Of a DNA stretch of 64,000 nt, positions 40,692-52,851 are shown in pieces. Under the pieces are notes generated by a model that searched no databases, was not told the origin of the DNA, and worked only from the letters and a program-made list of their open reading frames with translations. How positions within the stretch are numbered: position 1 is the first letter of the stretch; each line of letters opens with the position of its first letter. Source of the stretch: Labia minor. Its lineage: Eukaryota; Arthropoda; Insecta; Dermaptera; Spongiphoridae. Location: assembly GCA_963082975.1 (NCBI GenBank), contig OY720346.1:29568720-29632719 (forward strand), in the 5' to 3' direction. Made by a program: the position numbers and the translations under genes.

Positions 40692-40843
40692 CTGCAGCCG
40701 GGGGTAGCCGAGGATCGCCGGTTCGTCCTTGATCTGGTGCGAGTCGCGGAAGACGACAGTGCGGATCACGCCACGAATGTGCTCCTCGGGCCAGGAACCG
40801 AGCAGAATCCGCTGCGGCCGTCCGCGCCCCTTCGGCCGCAGAT
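40692..40843 (-). CDS. bab: bab exon C: AT-hook and downstream conserved segment
   Basis: A 152-base exon with an acceptor GGTCCCAG and a donor GTCAGT. After completing an Asp codon with exon B it encodes LRPKGRGRPQR, an AT-hook with the GRGRP core, which binds the minor groove of A/T-rich DNA beside the psq domain. It then encodes the Bab-typical ILLGSWPEEHIRGVIRT and VVFRDSHQIKDEPAILGYPRLQ (split here for length). IKDE fits the sumoylation consensus (hydrophobic-K-x-E). The exon ends in phase 0. It is GC-rich compared with its surroundings. Both neighbours are microsatellites: a (CTA)n tract just past the donor, and a GTGC-rich tract plus poly-T before the acceptor (transcript strand). The open frame running on past the donor into Leu repeats is intron. 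Confidence 0.9.
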
Positions 40844-41736
40844 CTGGGACCACGCACGCACACACACGCACGCTTAGTTGGTAAAACAAGTTAACAAAAA
40901 AAAAAAAAAAAAAAAAAGAAAAAAAAAGAAAAGAAAAAAAATCACGCAGCAATCGCACTGGGGACCCCACGTCGTCCGGAAACACACCTTATTATACCTT
41001 TCCGACCCTCTTCCTCCACTCTACCATACCCTCTCCTTCTCTCCTTTACCACCCACCCACATACATACACGATCCAAGAACATGCACCTTTCTAAACAAT
41101 TGGTATCATCCTTCATTCAACGTAATTCAATTAAAACAAAACAAAAAACAAATAAATAAATAAATAAACTAAAGAATTGAGAACTAGAGCTAGAGAAAAA
41201 GAGAGAGAGAGAGAGAGAGATTAAAGAAGAGCTCTATTCGAAAGGATAACCACAACAGTTTATCAGATTAATTAATGAAATTTAGAATGAAAATAACTAT
41301 TTTCACAAGTAAGAAGAAAAATATATAAATTTACTTTAAATAGATAAAATAGTTGATAAGTGGATGAATAAGAATTTGAGAGAGAGAGAAGGATGAGAGA
41401 TTTATAATTTACAGTTTGAAAATGATAAGAGGCTTTAGTTTGCTGTTATTTCTAAAAAATGAAAAACATTCATTATATATAATAATAAGAGATTTATTTA
41501 GTGAAGTCAAATGAGTTGGACATTCAACAGGACATATGTAAATGGAAAAATTGGGGTGGGGTGGGTATAAGGGTAAGAATAATGTTTACGATAGAGGCGT
41601 TAGTTGCGTGCAGGAGAATGACTCATGGGTCAAGGAGGTATGTGTGTGTTGGTGTGAAGAAGAGGGAAAAACGAGGGTCAGAGGGAGAGGAGGATTGGAG
41701 GAAAGGTAATTCAACGATGGGTGAGAAAGAGTAGAA

Positions 41737-41875
41737 AGTGGCAAAGTGGCAAGAGTGGGATCGATAACCCAATGACAAGTTCATGCCATGCGTTTCACTT
41801 AGCGGCCCACTTAATGAAACTGTCGTCCTGGCTGCCATTACGCAACGTACCAGTCGAGGGTGGCGAAAAATGAAC
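41737..41875. promoter_or_regulatory. GC-richer unique island, possible enhancer
   Basis: About 140 bases of balanced, non-repetitive sequence about 900 bases upstream of exon C. It contains a homeodomain-type CTTAATGA and TTACGCAAC, a C/EBP- or ATF-like site. Not similar to any repeat in the window. Candidate conserved element only. Confidence 0.25.
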
Positions 41876-42692
41876 ACGGGGTGAAATAGAGGAAGGAAAT
41901 GGTATGAAAAACGAGAGAGAGAGAGAGAGAAAGAGATGAAGATGTTAAAAAAATAAGTGGGTGGCCAATCGTGTTGTCTAACATCTTAAAAAAAATAGAA
42001 TAAGGAATAAAACTTCCTTCCCCTGCATCTTCACCCCTCCACAACCAATCCAAATAAAGAGACGATTTTACTAATTAAAAAATATTACTTATTTTATATT
42101 AATTGCATTTAGAATAAAAGAGAGAGAGAGAAAGGAAGAGGCAAGAAATGAGCGTGCATTTAGTCTATTATCCTAAAACACGAAACGAAATTTATATTAA
42201 TAATAATAAAATAATAGAGAAGATAAGAAATTAAAGGTGAGATTCTTTAGTATTTTTTTTTTTTTTTTTGATCTAAAAGATTTCATTAAAATTTAAAACT
42301 ACCGTGTAGATTGAATATGGATTATTCATATCTCAAAATAGTCATCTAATTAATTATGCATATAAATATTTTTTTTTTTTTTTAATTCCCACTATTCAAA
42401 AGTGTAAAGTAAAAGGTGAATTTAAATTCCACTCATTTTAATGTATATATTTGAATTTTGTGATTTTCTAACAAAGAATATATAATTCTGTTGAAAAATT
42501 TTAAACAATTTAGTCATTGAAAACGAACACAGCTACAAACTATAGAAGGAAACTATCAAAAATCAATCTTCAATACAATGTTGTTGTCCATCAGGACATG
42601 CTTTCAACAAGTTAAACAATTGGAATTTATTTTATTGAATCACGAATATAATAAAGTTTTTTTATCTAAATTATAATATTGTAAGATCAATA

Positions 42693-42700
42693 GTATATAG
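42693..42700. repeat. Left 8-base target duplication of a hAT MITE
   Basis: GTATATAG, repeated exactly at 43321-43328. Confidence 0.85.
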
Positions 42701-43320
42701 CAGTGATTCTCAAAGTGGGGGTCGCGACCCCTGAGGGGGTCGCGAAAAATATTTGGGGGGTCGCAAAAAAACTGATGACAAATTAATTTTTGTTTCAAAA
42801 ATTTTATTAATTTAAAAATTGTTAAAAAATAAATTGTTATTATAAATATAAAAAAATAATAAAAATATTTTAATACGTGCCTGAATATAACATTCAAAAA
42901 TTTGTGTAATATTGGGGAATCCCCCGAGTTTCTCCTCTCCGCCTAATCTATGATAGAATAATGTTCTCATTTGGAACACCAATCGCATTAAATTTATTTT
43001 AAAACATGTTAAATAAACTCAATTAGTTATGTTAAGTTAATGTCAGAATAAAAGTATATAAGCATAAAATATTTTGTTCAAAGATGTACCAAAGATAAGT
43101 TATTAATTTTTATTGATACTAAAAATAAATTGGCTATGAATCAAAATTATGAGTGTTTCAATGCAATTAAACTAAAAAAAAACTCCTTCTGAATGTAAAT
43201 GATTTTCACCCCTTCTTCCTCCCTCTGAGATATTTTCTACACATACCAATTCTTCAGGGGGTCCTTTGAAATTTTTAAGTGTAAGAGGGGGTCGCGGACC
43301 AAAAAGTTTGAGAAACACTG
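42701..43320. mobile_element. Non-autonomous hAT element
   Basis: Ends CAGTGATTCTCAAAGTGGGG and, reverse complemented, CAGTGTTTCTCAAACTTTTT, a widely known hAT terminus, each followed by GGTCGCG or GTCCGCG. Exact 8-base target duplication (GTATATAG). The 620-base interior is AT-rich, and no transposase piece was recognised. Confidence 0.9.
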
Positions 43321-43328
43321 GTATATAG
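43321..43328. repeat. Right 8-base target duplication of a hAT MITE
   Basis: GTATATAG, identical to 42693-42700. Confidence 0.85.
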
Positions 43329-43974
43329 TATAAAGTAAATTTTTGCAGTGAAAAAATGTTTAAAGGGAAAATTACAGTATAAAATTATTATTCTAGTAAT
43401 TTCTTATTTTTTTAACTTATCTTTCATAATGCCTTTTCACCAAGAATTTATATTTAGTAATAGTAACAAAAAAAAAAAAAAATTAAAATTTTAGGTTCAT
43501 TTTTTATCTAATACAACATATTAAAATTTATATTATTTTAATATAAGTTTTAATATACTAATCCCCCCTTTTCCATTCTCAAATTTCATTATTACTAAAA
43601 TAATTAAATTCTTCCCAAAATATGCATACTTTTTAATGAAAAAAAAAAAAAGAAAAAGAAAATAAAAATTAATTAATTCTTGACAATCTGATTCTTGAAC
43701 AAAACGGCTTCAATCGAGTTGAACGAATACGTCTTTTAGAAAAGAATATTAATCGATCAAAATGACCGTGATGTAATACAAATCCAAAAAACAAATTTAC
43801 AATTGGTTAAAAAAAATTATCAAATAAATCTTTATAATAATCCCTATATTAAATAAATAAATATATATTTATTTATTATATAAATATCCGTTGGTGTTGA
43901 ATAAATAAATAAAAGTATCAATATTAAATTAAAATATATATTGAAAATTAGCTATCTAATGTCTCTCCCCATCC

Positions 43975-44009
<35 letters not shown>

Positions 44010-44965
44010 TTTATTTAAAAAAAACAAACAAAACAAAAAAATGTTAATCAAAACGTAATTATAAAGAGAATTTACGCATTAAAAACAGAATGATATATAT
44101 AATATATATATACATATATATTATATAACACGGACACAACAGATCTACATATGTAGTGCATAATATATCCTATATAAATATATATATTTATTAATATTAA
44201 AAAAAACATAAAAAGCTATAGAACATCAATTTAACAAAAACCAATTGATAACAAACAGATAATATATATTATTAATGGACTGGACGAATTAACACGGATG
44301 AAGTGTCGAATGAATCATTTAAAATAAATATTCAAAAATAGGAGAGAAAAAAAAAAGAATAAAAATGTGAAATGAAACAAAAACAATATTTAAACAATTT
44401 AAAGAGAGCTAAAGTAAAATGAAAATGCCAAAATATATTAAAATATTAAGTGAATGAGAGAAAAAAGAAAGAGATGTGATTGTGTGAGTGTAAGAGAAGG
44501 TAGAGTTAGAGATAAAGAAAGTGTGTGAGAGAGAGAGAGAGCATGCAATTGACTTTACCCTGATTAGGCCAAGACAGCGTGATGGAAGAGAAAAAATGCC
44601 TGCCTGTTGAGTGTTTGTCTCTATTATTTCTATTATACATTAAATATAGATATTGATATAGATATAGATATATATGTATATTAAAAAAAATTTCTATGAT
44701 CAAATAAAATATAGAATTTATTTTATATTACATTCATTTAAGATATATATATAATATATTTATATATTATTTAGAATTTTTCCCACAGAACTCATTCATA
44801 AAAACTTTTCAAGGAAGGCTTCTGAGAAAACTGTTAATCTATGGCACATATTTGGAATATAATCTATTTAAATAAATTGTTAATAAATTATTTTATATTT
44901 TGTCTCAATGTCAAAAGTAAATAGATTTTTTAGGATGATTTTCAAAATTACTTGGTTTTCTATAA

Positions 44966-45120
44966 CAGGGGTGGCCACACTTGGTGATACTTAGTGCCAT
45001 ATTGAAAAATCGAAAATTTTTAAGAGCCAAATTGGGAAAAAATGTTATCTTTTTTGTCATGACTTTAAATTTTTTAATTGAGCTACAAACTCGAAAAAAG
45101 CCACGGTTTGGCCACCGTGG
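44966..45120. mobile_element. Short hAT MITE
   Basis: 155 bases starting CAGGGGTGGCCACACTTG and ending GGTTTGGCCACCGTGG, partly matching inverted ends. Exact 8-base repeats TTCTATAA flank it (44958-44965 and 45121-45128). Entirely non-coding. Confidence 0.85.
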
Positions 45121-45978
45121 TTCTATAACATGAAAAGTAACTGAGAATGTGACAAAACATTTAAGTAATGATCACTCAGTAATCATTTTTTTTAAAGGAA
45201 TATAAATTTCAAAGATAAACAATTTTCTCACAAACTTTCCTAGAATAATCATTATTGATAATTATAATTACGATAAAAATGTTTCACTTACTCTCTAATA
45301 GGATCTTTGAAAGCTCCTATTAGGAGAATTATCAAAAGATAACTATATTATTCCTAATAAATATGTTGTATTGATAGTAGAACAAACCCTATTAAACAAA
45401 TCTAAAATAAAAATTCCAAAATTTGCAATGGCTACCAATATTACTCCCTTAAATGTCATTTGAATGAAATAAAAGAAATGAATAAAAAAAAAATTCATAA
45501 TGAATATTAGAAAATATTTTAACATATGTAAATATTCATTTTCTATGTTAAATAAAGCCATTTTTTAAGTAAAAAAAAAATGAATAAATTGATCTGAACT
45601 AACTGAAACACCTAATAGACAAAGAAGGGTGGGTGAGGGTGACAACAATTCGGGGTGTGATAAATTAACCAAACCATCTAACCCATTCCCATTCCATTTG
45701 TCAAACCACAATACTAATTTTTTTTTTAATTATTTTATTTTTCACATTTCAAATTAAAAAGTATGAGTAAATAATTTAATTGAAATTTGCAATATGCTAA
45801 AAAGAATGATGGATGTATTTTTAATTCGTATAAGCTATAGGGAATCTGCTCGTTTTTAATAATATGGTGGGATGCATTTGTAAATATTTAAAAATACATT
45901 TTAAAATCTATATATATATATGAATATATGTATATATTTGATAAACCAAAATCCCCAGATCTCAGAGTTATAGAGAGG

Positions 45979-46840
45979 AAAATAATACTTTATATAAAAA
46001 AAAAACTTTTTTAAAAAACCACGTTTTTAACGCACTAAAAAGAAGAAAATAATTTTTCTGAAACCCCATAGGTACTGACATTACAAACAAGAGATATGAT
46101 TTGAAGAAAATTTTCTATAACGTAAAACGTGGGGCGCAACTATGGCTAAAATATTCTGTATCGTATAAAAATTTATAAATAAATGTTATTAGGTACAAAT
46201 TAATAGGATAAATGAATTCATATTTTAATTAGCTTCAAAAAGTAAAGCTTATAACTTATCGAAATTTTTAAAAGAGGTAAATTTAATTTATGAAAAGATT
46301 ACCTTTAGATTACTAATAATATTCACTTTTAAAAAATTCTGATAAAAAATGACATCCTAACAATATTCTGGTAAATAATATAAGAAATTTAACTTGAAGA
46401 AATCTAAAACTAAATTTTGCTACTGCAAAACTTCTAGCAAATATTTAATATTTATGTTAATAAAATTTCTAAAGTGTAAATTGAAGATGTTTATTTAATA
46501 TTAAGGAATTAATTTTCCAAAAAAAATTTACATTAATAAAAGTATTCTGTTGGATTACTAATAATATTCCCTTTTACAAAAAGTCTGGTAAAAAATATAA
46601 AACTTAAAATATAAATCCATGGATATTGAAATAAATTAATCAAAGAAATTATATTGCATTTAAAAAATTTATTATTATTTGCGCCCCACGTTTTACGTTA
46701 TAGAAAATTTTCTTCAAATCATATCTCTTGTTTGTAATGTCAGTACCTATGGGGTTTCAGAAAAATTATTTTCTTCTTTTTAGTGCGTTAAAAACGTGGT
46801 TTTTTAAAAAAGTTTTTTTTTTATATAAAGTATTATTTTC
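45979..46840. mobile_element. Foldback element with about 160-base inverted arms
   Basis: The left arm (about 45979-46136) and right arm (about 46681-46840) are nearly perfect reverse complements, sharing GAAAATAATACTTTATATAA at the outside and CGTAAAACGTGGGGCGCAA at the inside. The 540-base centre is AT-rich with two diverged direct copies of GGATTACTAATAATATTC. No coding frame. Superfamily unclear because no convincing target duplication was seen. Confidence 0.85.
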
Positions 46841-47196
46841 TACTTTTTAGTCTTCATATATTGCAATCGATTTCACTTGACCTATACTACTTTTAAGTTT
46901 TTTGATTGACTTTAATAGTCATGAAATACTATTATCCTGAAAGTAATAAATTTAAATTGAATTATAAAGAGAAATTTTTAAATTTGTCATATTTTAATTC
47001 TTTATTGCCTAAAACTCATCATAAATTTAAATTTTGTTTTCTAAATTACAGTACAAAACATTAATATACCTTCTTTCAAATTTATTTACATTTTAAATAT
47101 TATACATATTATATTATTCTTTTAACGGGTTTTTAACGGTTTTTTTCAAATTTAAATATTTACACTTTTTGTTTTGATTTTCCCATACAAAATTAT

Positions 47197-47403
47197 ATTC
47201 ATTAATTATGCTCTAATTAAACACTTGCAAGCTACGAATTATTATTGTATTATTGTATTGTCATCCAGAATACATTACTCTGAAAAGTTTCAGAGCGATT
47301 GGATGACTGGAAGTGGTCGAAATTTCGATTGCAAGATTTGACCCGAACAGATAAATAAACAAACAAACAAACAAGAAAGCAAGCTAAGAAAAACGTGGTA
47401 AAA
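47197..47403 (+). repeat. Dispersed direct repeat, copy 1
   Basis: About 207 bases starting ATTCATTAATTATGCTCTAA and ending AAGAAAAACGTGGTAAAA, about 90% or more similar to 48521-48709 apart from small indels in the (AAAC)n part. The two lie 1.1 kb apart in the same orientation, so they may be terminal repeats of one element or independent copies. Confidence 0.8.
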
Positions 47404-48033
47404 TACACTCAGTTAGCAAGAGTGCTAATGATGACTTGGTGAGATGCAGAGAGCAAATGATAGCTGAAAGAAATTGAGGGTGGCGTTTAAGTCGAAAAAA
47501 GGTGTGTCGAAACAGGCAACCAATCAGAAGACCCGTTAAGTAAAAATAAGAAGAGGGGAGTTTGAACCTTTTTTCTACCTCCCTATTATATTTTTTCAAT
47601 ATTTTGATTTTATTAATTTTTTATCTCTCTTTGTAAAGACGAAATTATAACTTTAAAATGATTTTAAATGTAATCAATCAAAAGTCAGAAATTATAATTT
47701 AAAAAAATCAAAATTCTTCATAAAAAAAAAATGGCTTTTTATTTTTTCTAATACATTTACCGTGTATATAATATATAGAGATTCTTTATTTCATTAGATT
47801 GAATATTATTTATTAGTAATTCATTTAATAAATATCTAATCGTTATTTGAAATTTATTTAATTATTATTTTAGAATTTATGATGCTTAATCCAAATTTAA
47901 TTCGCAGCATGGAACATACGATCAGGACTGTCATTTAGTTGGAGGGGAGCGACCTGAACATTTTTTCAAACTTCTTATTTAAACGGATTTTAATATTTTG
48001 ATTATTATTATTAATTAATGTATTATATTTGCA

Positions 48034-48135
48034 TCCCGTCTCGTTTTTGTATTAGATATTGTATCAATATTTTTTATATTTAAAATATTTTAAAATTTTT
48101 TAATTAATTTCGAAAGAAAATTAAAAATATATTTA
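48034..48135 (+). repeat. Dispersed single copy of the 15072-15500 repeat unit
   Basis: Contains CCCGTCTCG, then ATATTTAAAATATTTTAAAA and TTAATTTCGAAA, in the same order and spacing as the tandem units at 15072-15500. It lies between the two copies of the 47197 repeat. Confidence 0.65.
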
Positions 48136-48520
48136 TACAATTTTTGCTAGTATAATAAAATAAGATCTAATGAAATATATTTATTTTTATCGTCAATTCA
48201 CAATGTGTCATTTATTATATTATTAATTTGTGAAATGATTACAAATTTTATGTAAAATCCATTCTCTATTCGTTTAGATCAAAAATAATATATTTAATAT
48301 TTAATATATTGAATATATTTAATACATACTAGAATCAACTCTTGAATATTTTTTTAAACAAGCGGACTATGGACATCTGTATTATTTATTTTTAATGTTT
48401 TGACAAAGTCCCTTTTGTTGTTTTCTTCTTTTGTATTATGTATTGAGAAAGGTAAGTTTTGGAAAGGGCCTTTTGTTGTATTATTATTGTTTCTCCTTTT
48501 TAAGTTAACAAAATACAAAT

Positions 48521-48709
48521 ATTCATTAATTATGCTCTAATTAAACACTTGCAAGCTACGAATGTGTTATTTTATTGTATTGTCATCCAGAATACATAAC
48601 TCTGAAAAGTTTCAGAGCGATTGGATGACTGGAAGTGGTCGAAATTTCGATTGCAAGATTTGACGCGAACAGATAAACAAGAAAGCAAGCTAAGAAAAAC
48701 GTGGTAAAA
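48521..48709 (+). repeat. Dispersed direct repeat, copy 2
   Basis: Matches 47197-47403, including CATCCAGAATACAT and AGTTTCAGAGCGATTGGATG, with a shortened AAAC tract. Confidence 0.8.
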
Positions 48710-49782
48710 AGGGTTAGAAAATATTGGTGATATATTAATAGGGAGTTATTCTAAATGAATATTATATTATTTTCATTTTTGTTCTATGTATAAATAATAA
48801 GAATTTGTTTAAAATAAAAAAAAACAAACTTTAATGTGATAGCGATATTTTAAATTTTTATTTTTTAATATTATATTTATCCCAAAAATTATCTAAAAAT
48901 ATATATATACATAATTTATAGATATATATCAGCAACATAAATATATATATATAATTGTTGCTTATATTATAATATACTTCCAAAAGATTCAAACTCCTAT
49001 TTCCGCAATTAATCGTATGTCATAAAAAATTTGTATTAATTCCTAAGAACAAAATATACCCAAGTTTAAATAAAAATATCTATTTTTGTTAAATTTAATA
49101 AAAAGTAATTTATACGGAATATAAATCGATATGAAATATTGATTATTATTAAATTAAAACTTTATTTGATCAAGTGGAAGATACTCATATTTTAGAAATA
49201 CTGAACGTTAGTTTTATTAAATGATGCTAATTGTTTGATTAATTTTTTATATAGTACTTCATTTTACATTTAAAATTTTTATTTTTGTATGTAGTTTTTT
49301 TGTGTTAGTATGTAGGTATCTATTTTTAGAAATATGAGAAAAAATAATTATAGAAATATGGAAAAAAGTATATAATATCAATCTACCAAAGAGAACAATT
49401 ATTTTTGTTCATTGTACTAAATAGAAGAAATGAGATTCTGATTGAAAAAAAAATAAATAAAATAAATAGAGCGAAGGAAGGGAATTAATTTTCATTTAAG
49501 AGATAATAACGAGTTGCACCACAAGCTTTATCAAAATCGATTTATATTTCTTATCTAAAAAACATCTAATATCCAAATGAACAAGAAAATCCCACTCCAT
49601 TTACTACATATATGTATTCGTTCGTTAAATTGTTAATTATTTAAAAAAGAAAATATAATAAATTGAAATATGAATTAAATTTATATATTTATTTATTTTT
49701 AATTATTTAATGAAAATACGTTGAGTGAAGTAGTTATTTATTATTATGAATGAAGTTTAATTTAACTGGCTTTTTAATAGAC

Positions 49783-50027
49783 AATTGTGCCACTCAGAAG
49801 CCAAACCGATTAACTCCAATTTTTAAAATTTTGCTAGTAATGTAATGTAATGTAATCTGCAACATATGAAGTGAATAATGAACTTGATAATCTTAATATT
49901 GCAATGCAATATACATTTTTCTGTAATCAATAACCCTGAATATCTTACAAACTGAGAACTTTGGGCTTCATTTTCTCAGTTTGTTTATTTGTGGAGCTAA
50001 TCGCTTTGGCTACTGAGTGGCACAATT
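49783..50027. mobile_element. MITE with about 38-base inverted repeats
   Basis: AATTGTGCCACTCAG at the left is matched exactly by its reverse complement at the right, and the similarity continues through AGCCAAA and GATTA. About 245 bases, no frame. Superfamily not assigned. Confidence 0.8.
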
Positions 50028-50518
50028 ATAAAAAAAATATTGAGGTATTCAAACATCATCAAAATACAAAAGTTCATTTTATTGTTCTAAGATTAAATTC
50101 AGTTAAAATTAATTGATTAACTAATTTCTTAGAAAATATTTTAGATCACCTTCTCTTTTTAATTTAAGTAAAAAAAAAAACCTTTAAAACTAAAGAAAAA
50201 AAATTTTAAAATTCATTTTGGAAATTTTTTTTTTATTTGAATGAATATTATTGCCCTAGGTTCTAAAATGATGATGATGATGATGATGATGATGATACGA
50301 TGATTATTTGTATAAACCAATCAATCCATCAGGTATGAATGAACACGAGTGAATGAATCCATTGTGCTTTAGGGCAGGTGTGATATACGGAGACGCACGT
50401 GCGAGTGGGAGGGGGGGGGCGAAGTCCCCTGGGGAACACTTTCATACGACACGCACACGTCACACGAAACACACACGTCACGGCATTCCGTAACTGATGT
50501 TTCGGTAACCAGCAAAAT

Positions 50519-50580
50519 AAAAAAAAAATAAAAAAAAAAAAAAAAAAAAAAATAAAAATAAAAAAAATAGAATAAATCAA
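50519..50580 (-). promoter_or_regulatory. bab: U-rich tract directly after the exon B donor
   Basis: On the transcript strand the first 60-odd intron bases after GTGAGT are almost all T. Such tracts bind TIA-1- or ELAV-type proteins and can raise use of the 5' splice site next to them. That it regulates the choice between B and B' is inference. Confidence 0.3.
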
Positions 50581-50586
50581 ACTCAC

Positions 50587-50853
50587 CTGCACCACCATCC
50601 GCTGATGGGCCGAGCATATTATGAACTCGATTGGCGTAAAGGACGAACGTCGGATATGGTATGTCATATTTGCGTGCTGCTTGTGATAACGAGAGGCCCT
50701 CTTTTAGTACGCTAAAGATGGCTTCCGCCATTGTCTCAGGTCTCCATGATTTAAGTGGGCCACGCTCACGAAATCGAAGATTATGCACCAGACTTTGGTT
50801 AGTGTTCCAACATTTTTGCCACATGGATTGCAGTTGATACTGGTAGCTGTCGG
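50587..50853 (-). CDS. bab: bab exon B: Pipsqueak helix-turn-helix of the BabCD domain
   Basis: A 267-base exon with an acceptor ...CCTGACAG and a donor GTGAGT. It encodes ADSYQYQLQSMWQKCWNTNQ, a short basic stretch (NLRFRERGPLKSWRPE), and then the psq helix-turn-helix. Helix landmarks are ETMAEAIFSVLKEGLSLSQA, AARKYDIPYPTFVLYANRV and HNMLGPSADGGA. The core pattern SLSQAARKYDIPYPTF is the psq consensus of an acidic/hydrophobic helix, an 'AA..Y.IP' turn and a recognition helix. Phases are 1 in and 1 out, agreeing with exons A and C. The donor is followed directly by about 60 bases of nearly pure T on the transcript strand, which may matter for regulation. High likeness to insect Bab suggests strong purifying selection, in contrast to the surrounding decayed DNA. 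Confidence 0.92.
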
Positions 50854-51551
50854 CTGTCAGGTCCAAACAGAAAACACACAATACAAGGTTAGTATTCACT
50901 CTTTATTTAAAGCCCCCACCCTCCCCCCTTTCTCAAAAAAAAAACTAATAATAATAATAGTGGTAATAATAATAATACCAAAATAACATAAAATAACATA
51001 AAAAACATAACCTGACAAATGATGCGAATGACAGACACACAAACATCTGCAAAATATCTAAATTCAATAAAAAAAAACAAATTGTAATAATAATAATAAA
51101 AGTAAAGCAAAAATAAATAAATAAATAAATAAATTAAAAATTCCAGTAAAAATATAGTTTTATTGATAATTATTAATCTCACAATGTTATTTAATTAACA
51201 AAATAAAATTAAAAAAATAACTATAAATATATATAAATGCATTAATTAAAAATTAATTTTTAGCAAAAAAAAAAAAAACTTAAAAACAAAAACAAAACAA
51301 TTAATTTTAACTATTTCCGACATTTTTCTGTATATTCATTTTAAAATTAAATTTTTTTTTTTAGTATATAAATATTGAATAATTTATTGATTTATTTTTT
51401 TATTTGATTTATTTTTTTTCTATTTAACTAGTTTGAATTTTTTATTTTAAATGTAGACTAAAATACACAATTAGGAAAATGCGTTTACTATACAAAAATA
51501 AAAAATTAGTTGATGAAAGGTTTTGAGTGTTATGTGAATTGTTCGTTAATG

Positions 51552-51589
<38 letters not shown>

Positions 51590-52851
51590 TCTTCACCTAT
51601 TCACATAAATAACTAATTATAGTTGAAGGAAAAAATCCCTGGAATCTTTTTTATTTTCATTGCTTTAATTATTCAATATTTATATATAAATTTATTTATT
51701 TTTTTTACAAAATTTAAAAAAAAATTAACTAAAATTTAAAATTCAACTCTTGTATATATATTATATACAATTTATTATATGTATATAATAATAATAAAAT
51801 GAACAAAATTATTATCTAATAATAGTAATAATAGTAATAGTAATAATAATAATAATAATAAAAAGTTATGTTTAGATTAATCTTAAACCTTAATTGGTCT
51901 TAGAGCAAACAAAAATATACAGAAATTGTCTTTCGATTATGATTATATCTTGCCGTCCATTAGTATGTAATTGAATTATATCTCAAATACAATCAAAATA
52001 CATAAAAAATAAAAAAAAAAATAAAAAATAATATGTAATATCTTAGTACTACTTATTGTTTTATTGAATTGGAGGCTAACAGAAAAAATAAAGAAAAAAA
52101 CAATATATGAAATGATAATAAATTGGTCATAATATGCAATAATTTGAAAAGTTTAAGGGATTGTCCAACAACGACATAAAATAGAAATGAGGACAAATCA
52201 CCCTCCCTCCTCCCCACCCCCCCCCTCTAGTCTAACTAAAAACAATTGATTACAATTAGTCATCAAGTGGACAACTTATCATAAGAAATTCTCTTTACTT
52301 TTATTCTAATAATAATTAATCAATAAGTTGAGTAAAACTTGTGAAGAGAGGGTGAGAAGGGTGCTTGTGAGGGAGAGATGAAATAATATTACTAATTTTT
52401 TCCTCAAATATACATATCTATCTAGAAACAATTAATATATAATATATAGAAACAAACAAAAGCGTAATAAAAGGAATAATTATTCATGCTAATATCGAGA
52501 TTAACTATTAAAGAGATATTAAACTATATATAAAAAAACTTAAAAATTAAAGGATACAGAAATATCAGTGGTATTTTTTTTTAAGACGAATAGTAATAAT
52601 TATAATATAAATGCAAAAAAAATGCACATACACAATACATATGGAATGTAAATCGATTAACTAACAAATAAAGCTTATTTTTTATTTAATTGATAAAAAA
52701 GATCAAAAAAAAGGGTATGTAATAAATGTAAAAACGCTAGGACATACATGCATGAACTCTCTGAAAGTTAATTATATTTGTATGTTAGGAAGGATAAATT
52801 GGGGGTAGAGGTGGAGATGGTTAAACGACACTCAACGACGATGGTGATCTT
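50854..52851 (-). other. bab: Intron between B' and exon B; B' 3' untranslated region at its start
   Basis: AT-rich, with microsatellites such as (TA)n at 51557-51586 and (AAT)-type runs near 51788-51860, and a C-rich stretch at 52202-52229. No exon or transposon recognised. Confidence 0.55.
52681..52686 (-). terminator. Candidate poly(A) signal for the B' isoform
   Basis: AATAAA on the minus strand about 165 bases past the exon B' stop and well before exon B. Its position would let a transcript end between B' and B, as an alternative terminal exon needs. The hexamer is common by chance here. Confidence 0.3.

Larger units (their letters stand above)
40844..50586 (-). other. bab: 9.7-kb bab intron between exons B and C
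   Basis: No exon recognised. It holds two hAT MITEs, a large inverted repeat, a dispersed repeat pair and another MITE, all listed separately, plus (GA)n near 41204-41220, poly-A at 40896-40917, (TA)n at 43976-44008 and (ATG)n at 50268-50296. Confidence 0.7.
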
